The notes beneath the pieces were generated by a model that made no database searches, was not told where the DNA came from, and saw only the letters and a list, made by a program, of their open reading frames with translations. DNA of 64,000 nt from Magicicada septendecula (taxonomy: Eukaryota > Arthropoda > Insecta > Hemiptera > Cicadidae). Every line of letters starts with the position of its first letter. The first letter of the stretch is position 1. The position numbers and the translations under genes were made by a program. Below, piece after piece: positions 48,801-59,802 of the stretch. The stretch is from positions 404,471,969-404,535,968 of the forward strand of contig CM068371.1 of the NCBI GenBank assembly GCA_034769895.1, given 5' to 3'.

Positions 48801-49177
48801 ATTAATTTTGATTTATGTCCGAATGCACCTTTTATATTGGTATTCGATAAGTTTAATAGCTCGATTCTACCTAATTTATCTTTATTATGGTTGAACCACG
48901 TTTCGGCAATGCCGTTTAATTGACTCCCCGAATCAATTAGTGCAGTTACTTCTACATTATTTAATTTTATTTTTATTTCCGGACATTTATTGTACAGGAA
49001 ATTAGTGGTTTCTTCTTCTTCATCCATTTTATCCAATTCTTCACGAATATCAATATAATCTAATGCTACGTCTAACTGGTTATTTAATTTTCTACTAGCT
49101 AAGTATTGTTGCCGCGACAGTGGGTTGGCTGGTCGTTTCTTGTACGTGATTCTTGTGAAGGGCCAGGTTGTTGACGC
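45860..49177 (-). CDS. Gypsy Pol polyprotein (protease, RT, RNase H, integrase)
   Basis: Residues are numbered from the TTG codon at 49036 (1,058 aa); the frame is open back to 49177 and the first ATG is at 49027. Protease: IDSGSQ (DSG at 35-37) and YILGINML near 108-115. RT about 220-420: D306 and YVDD at 368-371, with FGLKTSLASLTRG at 340-352 in place of the commoner FGLxNAPAxFQR. RNase H: D517, E557, D584, D627. Integrase: H729/H734 and C764/C767 zinc-binding residues, then D796, D855 and E890 (34 residues between the last two), and YEGPYRV at 1018-1024. All catalytic residues are present and there is no stop. Pol lies in the -1 frame relative to gag and overlaps it by about 79 nt, so a -1 ribosomal frameshift is the likely route of expression. 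I did not see a canonical slippery heptamer in the overlap. The products would copy genomic RNA and integrate the cDNA. Confidence 0.95.
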   Translation of the reverse strand, partial: ASTTWPFTRITYKKRPANPLSRQQYLASRKLNNQLDVALDYIDIREELDKMDEEEETTNFLYNKCPEIKIKLNNVEVTALIDSGSQLNGIAETWFNHNKDKLGRIELLNLSNTNIKGAFGHKSKLIRKQVLLEAEIDNYKFDLVFFIIPGLNKDYILGINMLKEGECTIDFQQNVMHIKNRNYKKNVEDPNEIVHIHQIALDKETADEESINFQEAVEELTNINTETKKKLTKILMKNRNLFREEPGRIHGYKHELRITDNTPFFQNGWPIPIAYQDKVEEEIQKMLRYGVIERASSQYINPMVTVIKKDQSVRLCLDARKLNKVMIPDFEGAQPINELIANCGGVKYMSSIDLRSTFWQVPLKRECRDFTGFLYKGKTYRFTVTPFGLKTSLASLTRGLDTVLSDAVKKFTIIYVDDCLCLSNSLEEHLTYLDLLLTNLYEANITVDFKKSQFFRREINYLGYCLSVEGLSPMPDKVKAIQNFPRPRNQKQLKGFLGLTNFYNRFTSRYAETTSLLIQLLKKERNFKWTEQHDRQFKLVKELFIDTVILKHPDLKKQYYLQTDASNYALGGQLFQYDDEGRIAVVAFTSRTFKGAELNYHTTEKELLSIIHCLKKFRIYLLGHRFTIITDNKALTFLHKCHPSNARNTRWILSIQEYDFDIVHCKGKENIVADILSRNLEDAMDSSDVSFSEEMEINRITLKLDKKIMKDIKNIEKLQRQDPKLNKIICELEGKEDSKLSNKYQYVKKILYRQDKKSWKIYVPNNMKENLIQELHVVYGHCGLQKTERLFREYFTGDRINKTIHQIITKCDTCQRCKDHHKNNVGETIPMLPKKKGELISMDYYGPLITSTGGVQYILVIIDNFTKYVKLYALKRATTRATINRLKQYIASWGKPLSIFTDNGTQFTTNIWTRSLRELGIKPKCTAIRNPCTNIAERTNRQLGNLFRVFVKEKHSNWAKYIQAIEICLNETYHSTIEMSPIEAHFGKKPTREWTKFIDRSVISEPTTYKPEDIYLRIKEKRERHANKMNQRELTTFAIGDLVLVKTCPISDAMHKIIAKFCDLYEGPYRVAKQISKATYTLEYLDEKKGIRGNFNVRQLKQYIT

Positions 49178-50793
49178 TCAATTGTTACTGTGTTGACAAT
49201 GGGCTGTTTTGTTCCCCTCTCCTCTGTACCAAACGTTTGTTTATTGCGCCACCCAGGTCTGTGACCCTCGTGTTCAGTCTCCACTTTCATACCCTTCGTT
49301 TTATGATAGCCATTGTTAATATGTCTTCCACCGTTGTCAACCGTTGTCTGTTGTGGCTGCCGATACGATCCTCTCATTTCTCGTTGTTGAATGGTAGCAA
49401 ACTCATTTAATAAGCTTTCAAATTGATCTACTTGTTGGACGCCTCTAGTTATGATGGCAACTTCTATTTCCTTACCATAGTGGCGTGCAAGTTTGCGATG
49501 CTGGTCCGAGATTGGTGGAATCAGTTGTCTGCACTGTAGAATTTTATTGTCGAGGTATTGCACCATAGTGAGTTTACCATTCGGATAATAACATCCGTAC
49601 TCCAAGCTGTCCCGGATGTTTTCTTGAATTTGTTGACTCCAGAATTTCTTGGTAAACGCCTCCTCGAATTGTTCAAACGTATGTATTTGGGATTGTACGA
49701 TTCTCCACCATACTGTTGCTTCACCCTCTAGATGCCTGCTAATCCACTTAATACCTCCGCTGGGGTAATATATTTCTTTAACCTCTTTTAATTCTTTTAG
49801 AAATTCCATGGGGTAGGCGTCTCGTCCGTTGTACCGTACCTCCTTTAACTGTTCTTGGTTAGCCACAATAGTATTTTGGTTGTTCACCATTGGTCTTGAC
49901 TCCAACTCTGTTAATTTTCGTTTTAATTGCTCTTGATCTTCTTTCATCTCGTCGATGCGTCGACCCTTTTCTTCAGCTAATTTTCTTAATTGTTCTTCCA
50001 TTTCTTCTTTGTTTACGGTAGAAATATTTCTGACTTCTTCTCGGACGACCTCTTTCGTTGTTTTTATTTCTCTTCTCACTTCCTGATTGATTCGATTTAA
50101 ATTTTCACTTAAGTTTTTAGTAGTTTTTTGTATTTCACACTTAAATTTTTCACTTTGTTGCTGTACCACCTCGCCAAAATTATGCTCAGTCTTATTCAAT
50201 TCTTCACGCCATGTTTTATTCACTATTTGAATATCACCAACTAATTTGTCATGCAACGTGTTCATATCGTTTTTTATCTCCTCTCTTAACTTAGTGTGCT
50301 TTACTGTAATATCCTTAATAGCTACTTCTAATTTATTTTGATTTACTTCAACTTTTTCTTCTAATTTCTTCTGATTTACTTTAACATCTTGAATGTCTTC
50401 TCGTATCTTCTTATTGTCTTCTTGTAATTTATTCAGACTTATTTCTAATTTATTCTGTAATTTCTTGTTATCTTCTTTCATCAATTCGTATAGCATTTGC
50501 AGCTCACTTTTTGGCTGTGGTCCTTCTGCCCTTATTTGTTCCTTCTCCGTTTGTGGTACTGTCGCACTTACTTGTTCAACTTCTGCGCGTGGTCCTTCTG
50601 CCCTTATATTTTCAATATCCGTTCTGATTTCTTCCTCCATCATTGCTACGACTTGAGGATCTCCCATTTGGTTATATATCTCCATCTCTGCGCTCTCTTC
50701 AGCTCTCCTTGGTGCTTGTGTTTCTTCTTCACTGGCCATTGTCGTATAAGGTGTTTCTTTTTCCATTTTGCGTGCCTTACTTCGCGTCAACAT
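49099..50793 (-). CDS. Gypsy Gag, coiled-coil type without CCHC knuckle
   Basis: 564 aa. Residues 1-95 are acidic and Pro-rich with a repeated IRAEGP (63-68 and 87-92). About 95-300 is a long charged, heptad-like coiled coil rich in Lys/Glu/Asn/Leu. About 320-470 is the retrotransposon gag core, with LEGEATVWWRI (355-365) and FEEAFTKKFW (376-385). The last ~90 residues are polar and basic. The usual C-terminal CCHC zinc knuckle is absent; the only cysteines (219, 401, 421, 559) cannot form one. Gag should assemble the virus-like particle. RNA binding must come from the basic tail or the coiled coil if the protein is functional. The start ATG at 50793 lies ~185 nt downstream of the primer-binding site, and the stop is at 49099-49101 inside the pol overlap. 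Confidence 0.9.
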   Translation of the reverse strand: MLTRSKARKMEKETPYTTMASEEETQAPRRAEESAEMEIYNQMGDPQVVAMMEEEIRTDIENIRAEGPRAEVEQVSATVPQTEKEQIRAEGPQPKSELQMLYELMKEDNKKLQNKLEISLNKLQEDNKKIREDIQDVKVNQKKLEEKVEVNQNKLEVAIKDITVKHTKLREEIKNDMNTLHDKLVGDIQIVNKTWREELNKTEHNFGEVVQQQSEKFKCEIQKTTKNLSENLNRINQEVRREIKTTKEVVREEVRNISTVNKEEMEEQLRKLAEEKGRRIDEMKEDQEQLKRKLTELESRPMVNNQNTIVANQEQLKEVRYNGRDAYPMEFLKELKEVKEIYYPSGGIKWISRHLEGEATVWWRIVQSQIHTFEQFEEAFTKKFWSQQIQENIRDSLEYGCYYPNGKLTMVQYLDNKILQCRQLIPPISDQHRKLARHYGKEIEVAIITRGVQQVDQFESLLNEFATIQQREMRGSYRQPQQTTVDNGGRHINNGYHKTKGMKVETEHEGHRPGWRNKQTFGTEERGTKQPIVNTVTIERQQPGPSQESRTRNDQPTHCRGNNT

Positions 50794-50977
50794 ATACCGT
50801 ATATATTCGAACCGTGACTAAGCAACTGTAGTTACAATTACTAGCCCTATGTTCTTAATGTCTACTCTATTTATTAATACTTTTATTTTATTTCTAATTC
50901 TCAGTTTAGTTAACTTATTTAACTCAATTCATTCATCTGCCTTTTTGACAAATCTAAATTTAGATTTTGCCACGCGA
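50794..50977 (-). other. Gypsy leader between primer-binding site and gag
   Basis: Untranslated leader, presumably with packaging signals. No ORF and no obvious structure beyond A/T-rich sequence. Confidence 0.6.
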
Positions 50978-50988
50978 GTTGGGCGACA
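50978..50988 (-). other. Gypsy primer-binding site, tRNA-Lys-like
   Basis: Minus strand TGTCGCCCAAC begins two bases after the 5' LTR. It matches 10 of 11 bases of the complement of the conserved animal tRNA-Lys(CTT) 3' end (TGGCGCCCAAC). The mismatch and short match leave the primer identity probable, not certain. Confidence 0.65.
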
Positions 50989-50990
50989 AA

Positions 50991-53155
50991 TATAAAGAAT
51001 TTTTACTTGGGGTGGTTAAACAAGTAATAAATTAATAATTAAAAAATCACTTACTGCCAAAATGTTTCAATTTCCCGGGCGCCACCTCATATCTACAAGG
51101 ATGTGGATATAAAGGATTCATTTGCCAAACACACAATAACAATATTATGTCTAATGCTTATTTAATTAATTAAGTTGTAGCAAATTACAAATATAACACT
51201 CTGTATGGATATTTCCTTAAGTAGAATCACTTCTCTTATCTTAACAATGAGTATCTCTGAAATCGCGATTAATTAACATTTAATAATTTTCTAACACTTA
51301 TAATTGTAAATTATAATCTACAATTGTATTTGGCAAATTTAGATTACTGTTTAGATATGATTTTTAAGAATTTACTAATTGACGTTTTATTTCGCTTCAG
51401 TCGAATGCAGAGCACTGAGAGGCAGTTCTCAAGGTTAATTAATTATTAATGTGAGTTCTTTGACTTGAATGAATTGAGTTTATTGACTTAACTCTAAAGT
51501 ACCATTAGTTTGAGAGCGTTGATTATTCGTAGTTCATACTCTCGGTGACATCATGTGGTCCTCTGTGTTTAGTAGTTGCTGGTCTCCGTAGTCGTTGTAG
51601 ATTACGTATCCCTTCGCGGTCACTGCACCTCACGATCACTGTTTAATTATTGAAGAATTCTCGAACTGTTCACTTTTCACGGCACTCGTATTGTGTTGAA
51701 TATGAGTGTCCTTAATTGATGTTGGTAAAGTTCATGTATAATGTTTTTTAAAGTAGTTGTTTAGATTGCTGATTTTATGTCTAATGTATCTGTTGTAGAA
51801 TATGCACTGAGTCTCTCTGTTGATGTGTTCTGTATTATATAAAAGCTGCTGTAATGTTTATAGTTTCTTGTGAATTATTTGTAATTGTAGAATGTCTGTT
51901 AATTGAATTTGTCTTCACTTAGTATTGTACTGTGTATCCGTATTCTCCGACACTTTGTTTAAATTACGGTGAAGTTAATTAATTGTAAAGTCTGTTTTAC
52001 ATGTTGACTTCGCGTGATATTACTTTATACTAATAGTCTGTCGAACGCGATTAACTGTTCAACTCTCTTGCTATGAGTTTAGAATTTAGTGAGAATTATA
52101 ACAACGAGTTTCGTACGATTTGTCGTATTCACTTCATTGTTCACTTTGAGAAATTGAATGTTCGCACTGAAGTAACCGTTCTCAAGACTCTAGATATGCG
52201 CACTTCTGAAATTGTGTCGAACGCTTGTAGTTGTTCACGCTTATGTAATGAATCGATGACTAAACATTGTTACCGAGTTAAGATGACTCGTGGTGATCAT
52301 TTTGTAGATGAGTACTAGACTGCCGTTTTTCTGTTCTGAGATCTACCAAGTAAACTCTCCTCCCGCCTACCTCTGCTGAATCTTCCATCTGCTTGGATAC
52401 TCTTATTGGTTCTTTAGCCAGTGTGACAAATTGTATATTCGTCATTGGTTTTCGAGTATCTCTGCTTTACACGTGATTCTCTTGTCGAACTACCATTCGT
52501 CCTGATTGTTCCTACAGCCGTTTTCTCTATTTACTAGGAATCTCATTCAAGCACTCCAGAATTCGTGAGTTTCACTTTCCCCTTGTAAATCAGGCGACAT
52601 TTCTTTGTCTCTCGTGGCCGTCTCCTAGTGTCCAATTTCTGTTACGCTTTGACATAGATACAATACTGGTATTGTTCGATCTGCTGCACCATTGTTTATC
52701 TTCAAGTTGCACTCTGGCTTTGTTTTGAGTCTGGAACGAATCTTCCTTTGTAATCACGACTTTCGTCAAATTTCTACGTTGCAATTGTTCTGGCATCTAA
52801 TGTCGTTCCGTATCGAATTGACAAACTCTTTGCTTTCAGTCTGTGTCAAAGTTTTAAAAAGGGTAGATTGGTTTATTGGGGGTTATGCCTTTCTTCACTC
52901 AGAGCAGCTGCCTGATGCGAAATACAACGTCTCACATACATCTAGTAAGTGTCACTCTTTTTGTCAAACAATTAACTTTACAGCCGTAACACATCAAGCT
53001 GTCTGTAGGTTACAATGCCAAAAGGACAGTCTTATAAACTTTCCCTTCACACACCCTCACATACGTCTTTGTCAAATATAACTGCTAGTACACATTATTT
53101 TTAGCTATTATTTACTACTTGTACAATTTTATAAATATTTTCAAAAATAAACGTT
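50991..53155 (-). repeat. 5' LTR of the Gypsy element (2,165 bp)
   Basis: Partner of 42802-44966. Differences noted include C/T near 42859, two in the ACAACAACAG/ACAATAACAA block, T/A near 43396, T/C near 44211, A/C near 44366, T/C near 44660, C/T near 44847 and G/A near 44936 (left-LTR coordinates). Confidence 0.96.
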
Positions 53156-53462
53156 CAGCTGTGTACGCTAAGATAGCAGTAACTCTTTTTAAAATATACA
53201 AACAGGGTTATTACACAGTATTAGCGTATACGTTTGAAATATGGAATATAGGAAAATCAATTCAGTCAATAAGTATCTTGTAAACAATGTTTCAGAAACG
53301 CGTATTTTTATTGTGTTATTACCCTTTACTTTAATGGGACTGATTTCAGCCACTTTAAAGATAGTAATGTTGATTAGTCTTGACTGATTTTTTTCTTTTG
53401 TATGAAACCGACCCGACCCCGGACCCCCTCCCACCCCGTGTCTAATTCTAGATACGCCACTG

Positions 53463-56400
53463 TCATCAAACTTTCTGACCTGTGCGCATGATCTTGCAGT
53501 TACTTTCCAAAGCAGTAATCCCGCTTTCTGGTTCCGCGATTCGTTCTTTTGCAAGTGTACAACTATTCTGTTACAGAATTTATCGTAAACTCGTGCACTT
53601 AAGCAAGCGTACGAAAATTAAAGAGCACGAAACATTATGAATGGAGTTTATTTTACTTAGCGTACGCTTATTTCATTACGGGCACAGTGGGAGTTTCGAC
53701 CTTTTACGGATTCTAAAAGAATTTTTAACTACTAACCACGTGCGTCCTATTACCACGGGCAGACAAGAAAATAAATTACACTCTACTGTTCCAACGAATG
53801 AATAATTCATAAACGAAAATGTAAACATTGTTTAACTACATTTAATTCGTTGAATTTAGCATACGTTTGTGCTTGCACGAAGACAAACAAGATTAGTTAA
53901 ATATTACGAAACCAACAGTACGACCTCGTATCGTAGATGAGATCTGGACGTGTCTCCGCAATACACGTGATTGTGAATTTGAGTGTCAGGTTTGACTTTA
54001 TTTATGCATTCTGAACTCTATGATTCTACTGTGGAAACAGTACTGTTTCACAGAGTCTTAAACGACTACAAAATAATTCGGATTTTGTACTTGAGGAAAG
54101 CAACAAATTTTACAGCTAAGCTGGAGTACAAAAATTCCATCCGGGTATTGTAAGAAATATAAAAATAACATCTCTTTGAAACAGAATGTTAAAATTTTAA
54201 AAATAAACAAATACAGTAACATTAATCTTTTTGTAAACTCGTTTTATACAAAAGCGGCGCTCGACGATTGTCAAGTCAAACTGCCTCCAGCGTTTCCAGT
54301 TAAGCTAACCAACTTTCTCCGTAGCTTAGTTTTATTACCGATTACTGTAAACTGCTATTCAGGCAATTTTTACTTTTGACAGAATTCACACAGTGATAAT
54401 GTTGATATTGTTTTATTACACTCATGGGAATACGTAAATAATAATGTGTTTTTTATAATATTTTACATTGAGAATATGCAGAGAGGTATAGGCTTATATA
54501 CATTAAATCTTCTTTTGAAAAGTTCTGTTTCACAATAAAACTATCTGAAAACTGAAACATCAAAACTGTATTATATTTAATACTCGTTGTGCAAAATACA
54601 GTTTTTTTTTAAGTATCTATCACTTATTAAGTATTTGTGTGAGTAGTATTTAAAAAAAAATTTCCTATGCGACGCTCAAATTAGTCATATTGTATAAGCA
54701 ATGTGATAGAATCTTTTACTGGCTCTTGTTTGTACGTTTTTAATAACTGAAAAATCTTATTTAAAGATTAATTTCGTACGTTCAGAATTAACAGCGAAAT
54801 CTTGATGTAACGTGTAACCAAATTAATAACGTATATTTATTTAATAAATTAGAGGGAAGGTTTGAACCGCATGAGCTGTTGAAGCAGAACGTGCGCTGAA
54901 TTCCGTTAACGCAACCACGAATCTTTGGGTAAATCTATTTTCAATGAATTTTTGAGTGCTTTCAGCTCGCTCTTCAGGTACGCGCGCTTGTGCTGTCCTA
55001 ATGCGCATATTTTGTATTTAAAAATAGCTTATTTCTAGCAATGTCCGTTTCACCTGCACCCACTTGTAGAATTGGAGCTTTAACGACCTTGAAATCAACT
55101 GGTCTGCGTCGTCATCCGTCAGTTATTAGGCAATACAAAGGTATACCATTTTATCGTTTGAAGTATTACTATTTTCAAATATTTCTATTATTTCTGTGTA
55201 GTTTTTTCCCTCGAAGAAGAAACAGAAACAGTATTACGCGCGCGTATGCTTGTTGTATTTCAAAGAAAGAAAACGGTAGTAATTTGTGGGATGGCGGAGA
55301 CATTTACGGAATCAAACTGTTTGGAATAATGTATCCTTCACAGAAGCCTGGAGGCGAATCAAAATCGTCTTTAGTTTTTATGTAATAACAAAAAATCCTC
55401 TTACTACTTGGAAGAAATGAGCGCGTAATGTGCACTGCAGACAGAAGGTGATCCTTCCCCACGGTTTTGTGGGTGTCTGCGCGCGCGGGGTTGTCATGGT
55501 AACGGATCAAACTGCCCTTGGCATCGTAAAGGGGGAGTAAGTAAGTGTGCGCTCTGCGGTACCAGAGATACCGCTCTTTTAGGCCTACCCACACTCTTGT
55601 TTCTCTTTTATAAATACATAATACGCTTAGGTTTGGAAAACGCAAATTCGGCTATTGTTGTGAGTTTTTGAATACTCTCATTTTTGATTTTATGCAGAGC
55701 ACTGGTTGTTTACCTTGAACGTACTGTAGATAAATCCTGAAAATACGGATCGAGTGTGTATGTTCAAAGGCATGAGTATTGCATGCGTCCAGCCTTATAC
55801 ATTTCTGTGAAATGGATTTCAATGGATCTGGATAGCAGGGAGAGTGATCATGTTGGGTCATAGAAAGCAAGTGATAGTACAGGAACACTATCTTAAAATC
55901 GAAACGTCGATTAGAACTGATAAAAACAGTTCTGTTATCTAGGAAGTATAGTTATTGAAGATAACGAATTTTTAAAAGTAGTTGAAACGAAGGATAAACA
56001 TACTTTTTTTAACAAACGGAAAACTTTTCGTAAAGTTTTAACAAATGAAACACATCAACATACAAGAATGAAATGTTTTGGGGAAAAATGGTGTGGAGTA
56101 CCCTGGTTTATGAAACTGACAAGCCACACATTGGGTAGTCAGGAACGGGAACGAGTCCGTCTGTAAGCAGTAGATACGGCAGAAAAATAACTGACATGAA
56201 AGGAACAAAAAATTGAGAAGTATTAAGAGAAGTGAATGAAGTAAAGATGTTACTACAAGAAGTGGAATTTATGGAAGAGTAAGAATGTAGTAAGAGTGAG
56301 TAATCATTACGGTACGCAATGATTTGATCACGAACATTCTAAAGGGAAAAGTCTTGGGGACGAAGCACAAGGAGGGATGTTAGAGTGATGTTCAGATGAA

Positions 56401-57284
56401 TGAGGAGTGAAAGTCATAAGCCAGAGGTTGTGGTGACAATGATTGTAGACGCCGACGACGATGATGATAATGATGAAGACGACAACGATGAAGATGAAAT
56501 AAGAATAAATTTATTTCACTTTTTCTCGTTAGTCTGTTACAAATCGTGCTGCAGTTTCATCAAGAACGGTTTACAACAGAATAATAATAAATACAGGACA
56601 TGCGCGGATGCTTAAAGTGAACAAACTGTACCGTGTATATGCTGGCAGAACGGACGCAATTGGACGGAAACACGCCCGAAAGCAAGCCAAGCCAACCCCT
56701 TATCCCGCGTTTCGTTTAATCTCGTACACGACCCTCAGTTGGTGCTGCAGAGAAAATGAGTGCCATAAATTCGCTACACTCGGTTACAAATCAGAAGCAA
56801 ATACTGTACAGTGAAGCCAATTAGGCCTACATATAAACGTTGAAGTGATTAATAAATAACGACACGGAGACGAGGGAAAGGAAGACAATCCGATTCGGCA
56901 CAGCGTAGTAACAACAGCAGCAGTGCAGGGAAATGGAATTTTTATTGGCGCGACACTTTGTGTCCGAGGGAGCACGCGTTTGTACTGTATTATTAATTTC
57001 TCCAGCGGAGACGTTCTGATTGTACGCGTAAAACATCACCTGTTCCACAATGTTGCCGAAATTCACAATGCATGTCGTCAAAACCAGTATATCCCCCACT
57101 TGATTTGCAGTATGGTGTCTCCAAATTCCCAGCGATTATCAACTTCTGTCATATATATATATATGGATACAAAAATTGAAAATGAAAAGTAAAATGCACA
57201 TGATGTAATGTCTTTTTACAAATATACGTTTGTATACAATATTTAAAAATATATTCCAATCGAGAATGGCAAAATCTTAACAGC
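53463..57284. other. No secure gene; possible LINE relic near 56.3 kb
   Basis: At about 56310-56390 (+) the peptide LITNILKGKVLGTKHKEGC faintly recalls the LITxILxGKIEGKRxRGRP stretch of LINE tails, but it is too short for a call. The poly-acidic frame at 56400-56615 comes from a GATGAT/GACGAC-rich tract. Nothing else recognised. Confidence 0.4.
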
Positions 57285-57316
57285 CTGAAGATGCCAGAGG
57301 TGAATCTGGCCGAAAC
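57285..57316 (+). other. Hammerhead-like partial motif
   Basis: CTGAAGA (57285-57291), a perfect 6-bp hairpin GCCAGA/TCTGGC, C and GAAAC. It has the core and helix II of the other motifs but no pairing flanks for helix I, so it is probably a decayed Penelope-type 3' end. Confidence 0.4.
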
Positions 57317-57710
57317 ATATCTAAAAACAAACACATTTTCAATCGGGACTAACCCCGAAACAGCATCACGGTGGTCTTATGTAATATGAAATAAAACTTT
57401 TAAAAACAGATGTACCTCTGCATTCGAAAAAATAATTCAGAATTTAAAATATTATCATAGATTATACCAGTTAGCTCGTAGATACAGTAATGAGGATTTT
57501 GGATGAACTAATGTTGGAATGTTATCACTGCGGTCGACTTCCCACTATGCAGCACTCTACACGCCCTGCTATATAAATCGTTCTCCAGGCTCTGCCCTAG
57601 ACATCACCCTTCAGGCACTACCATACTCTTCGGGATGAAATAAAAGCCTACAGGGGTCGTTCGTTCAGACTTGTTTGTTTCTTATCGTATTACTGTACAC
57701 GTGTAATCAA

Positions 57711-57770
57711 AGGCGCAGACAGAAGGGGTTTTTCGGGGATTCGAACTTCCCGGAAATTCCAACTCGGCTA
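57711..57770 (+). other. DNA-transposon-end-like fragment
   Basis: CAAAGGCGCAGACAGAAGGGG followed by a GGGGATTCGAACTTCCCGG palindromic block resembles the G-rich ends (CAGGGGCG...GGTTCGAACC) of many hAT-like and related non-autonomous elements. No partner end was found. Confidence 0.3.
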
Positions 57771-59802
57771 AAATAACTGAGTCCTTTTAAGTAGTTCTGT
57801 CTAAATATTATTTATATAATAAGAAATAATAATTGACTGTGGTAATTGTGTCCGTCTACAGAAATGATGCTTGGAGGTGGGTTACTACTATATTAACCCC
57901 TCCGCATCTGGTGAACCCACACCTGAATGAAATTCTGCATACGCCCGTGGTAGTAATCGCTTATGAGACCGTTATTAGCGTTTTTCAACGATATTCTGCT
58001 TTATGCTGTTGGTCTGTTTCCTCTATTTCCATTCACATATTTTAAAACACTGACACTATAATAAACATAATCTGTATAGACTGTTGCTACACATATTTGG
58101 CGCCGATACGCGTTAACGTGTGAAGTCAGAGTTCGGAATGAGATCTGACCAGACAATGCACCTCATTATTGTACTCGACAAAGAATAACACCGTTGTTGT
58201 AACAGCAACAAAAGGATTATGTATTAAATGTTATTGACAGAGGCCGGCGCGTCTGCTTGCGCGTGCGCGTCACTCCGAGGTAACCGAGACACACGCCCAC
58301 ACTTTACCATGCGGACAAACAGTAACATCAATCATAGTTAGTCATTGCAGTAGGCTGACACTTTCTAAGTGGACAGTCCACGCTCGAATACACTCCACAG
58401 CAGAACGTATTCACTTTCACGTTACAAAACGTAAAAGCGTTCATCAGTTTTTTTCTTTACCACAGTCGTCTTCGTTACATGGATTTGGCCACATCGTCCA
58501 CTCGTCCCTCACCGTTATAGGTATGACTTTCTACCCTTTTCCATTCGATTCACGCCTTGTCTCCACTTTTCTCTATCCGCGACAGTCCCTGTACACAGGT
58601 ACATACACTCAGATCACATCGCACGCCCTGCTTACCAATCTCTTCATCAGCAGCGCTTCACTCTCCTCCAGAAACCTCAATTGTGCTTCTTGTACTTTAC
58701 TGCCATCCTTCTTATCATCCGGCTTTCGCTACCTTTCATAACTTGTGCAACCATGATTTTAGAAAACTTAATTTCTCTGTCCACAGCATGGGCTAAGATT
58801 TCATGAACTGTACTGGGTGATTGGTAGGAAGTGGAAAACAAGTTGTTACTATATAAATCCTTCATACAACTGTGGGGAACCGCCATAATTCCCAGGAATA
58901 CTTAAGCGCTTCCAAAACGCCCCACGGTATGTGCTCTACTAAGTAATGCAAAGAGACCGAGTACAAATGCCTTTAGTCGTAGGGAAATAAAGCGACGTAG
59001 CGCCAATTACAGCGACAGACTAAAAGCCACCTCAACGTCCTCGCCAACCAGCTTTAATGAAGCAGTGGTAATACGTAGGGACCGTTACAAAAATAATGTG
59101 TAATTTATAAAGTGCATTTGATGTAATACTTCACTTGAAACACCTACTGCATGTCATTTTTTCTCATTCCCTAATATTACCGATTACCCTTGCTGGATGG
59201 ATTGTAATACTATTTAATACAAAAATTGCCTTACGTACTTAACTAACCAACATTATGTTAATAGTACCACACATCACTCGGAACGTTTGTTATTTAGGCA
59301 TATATCATTGTCGTAGCCACAGCTCTATTCCAAATCAAGTTTGCAAAACGAGAAACCTGTTCGGTTGACTCGGCGCTGATGAATATCTTCGACCTCATAG
59401 GGCACTTGCCTTGGAAGGCCACAGTTTTAGTTTTATACAGGAAAATTGTATGTACTTTGTGGATACATCTGATGTAGCTGACAGCGCCAGTTGTTGGTTC
59501 TTTCTTTGTACTATATATAAATATAGCATACAAAAGAACAGACTTAATGGCACATTCTTTTCTTAATATATTAGAAAATCAGGTCACCGACTTGGAGTGG
59601 TGCTGTTGTCACTGCGTTTCTCATGAGAAAAAACGAAAAAATGCCACGACCGTTAATTAATTACATTACATACGCAATCTTAATCACGTACAATTATTTA
59701 CGTAAGTAATTGTACGTTTACGTAATAACGAATCGTTCCTGACTAGACTGTGATAGTACTCCGTTGCGCGTGGCAATGTTTGTTTTCGTTTAAAACTCCA
59801 GT
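57771..59802. other. No recognisable feature
   Basis: Short frames without motifs. No repeats of note. Confidence 0.5.

Larger units (their letters stand above)
42802..53155 (-). mobile_element. Gypsy-type LTR retrotransposon, 10,354 bp, young and near-complete
   Basis: Two 2,165-bp LTRs flank gag and pol on the minus strand. The target duplication CAGCTG (42796-42801 and 53156-53161) is 6 bp. The paralogous empty site in repeat copy A (31802-31807) has CAGCTG once, which fixes both ends. The LTRs differ at roughly nine positions, so insertion is recent. Domain order protease, RT, RNase H, integrase with a GPY end is that of Ty3/Gypsy elements. No envelope ORF was found: the ~890 bp between pol and the 3' LTR has no long minus-strand frame. 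LTR ends are AACGTT...TTATA rather than TG...CA. Both ORFs are open, so it may be active or recently so. Confidence 0.95.
42699..53462 (+). repeat. Dispersed repeat copy B, split by the Gypsy element
   Basis: 42699-42801 plus 53162-53462 together form one ~404-bp copy of the family seen in reverse at 29545-31900. It begins CAGGGGCGGACG and ends, read inward from the right, CAGTGGCGTATC. Both termini continue into C/G-rich blocks, suggesting short imperfect TIRs. TCA flanks both ends, but a 3-bp match is not convincing as a target duplication. This copy shows the uninterrupted sequence at the Merlin and Penelope insertion sites of copy A. Confidence 0.85.

Noticed and set aside
57735..57760. 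GATTCGAAC as a tRNA T-arm
   Set aside because: No acceptor, D or anticodon arms fit on either strand; the context looks like a DNA transposon end.
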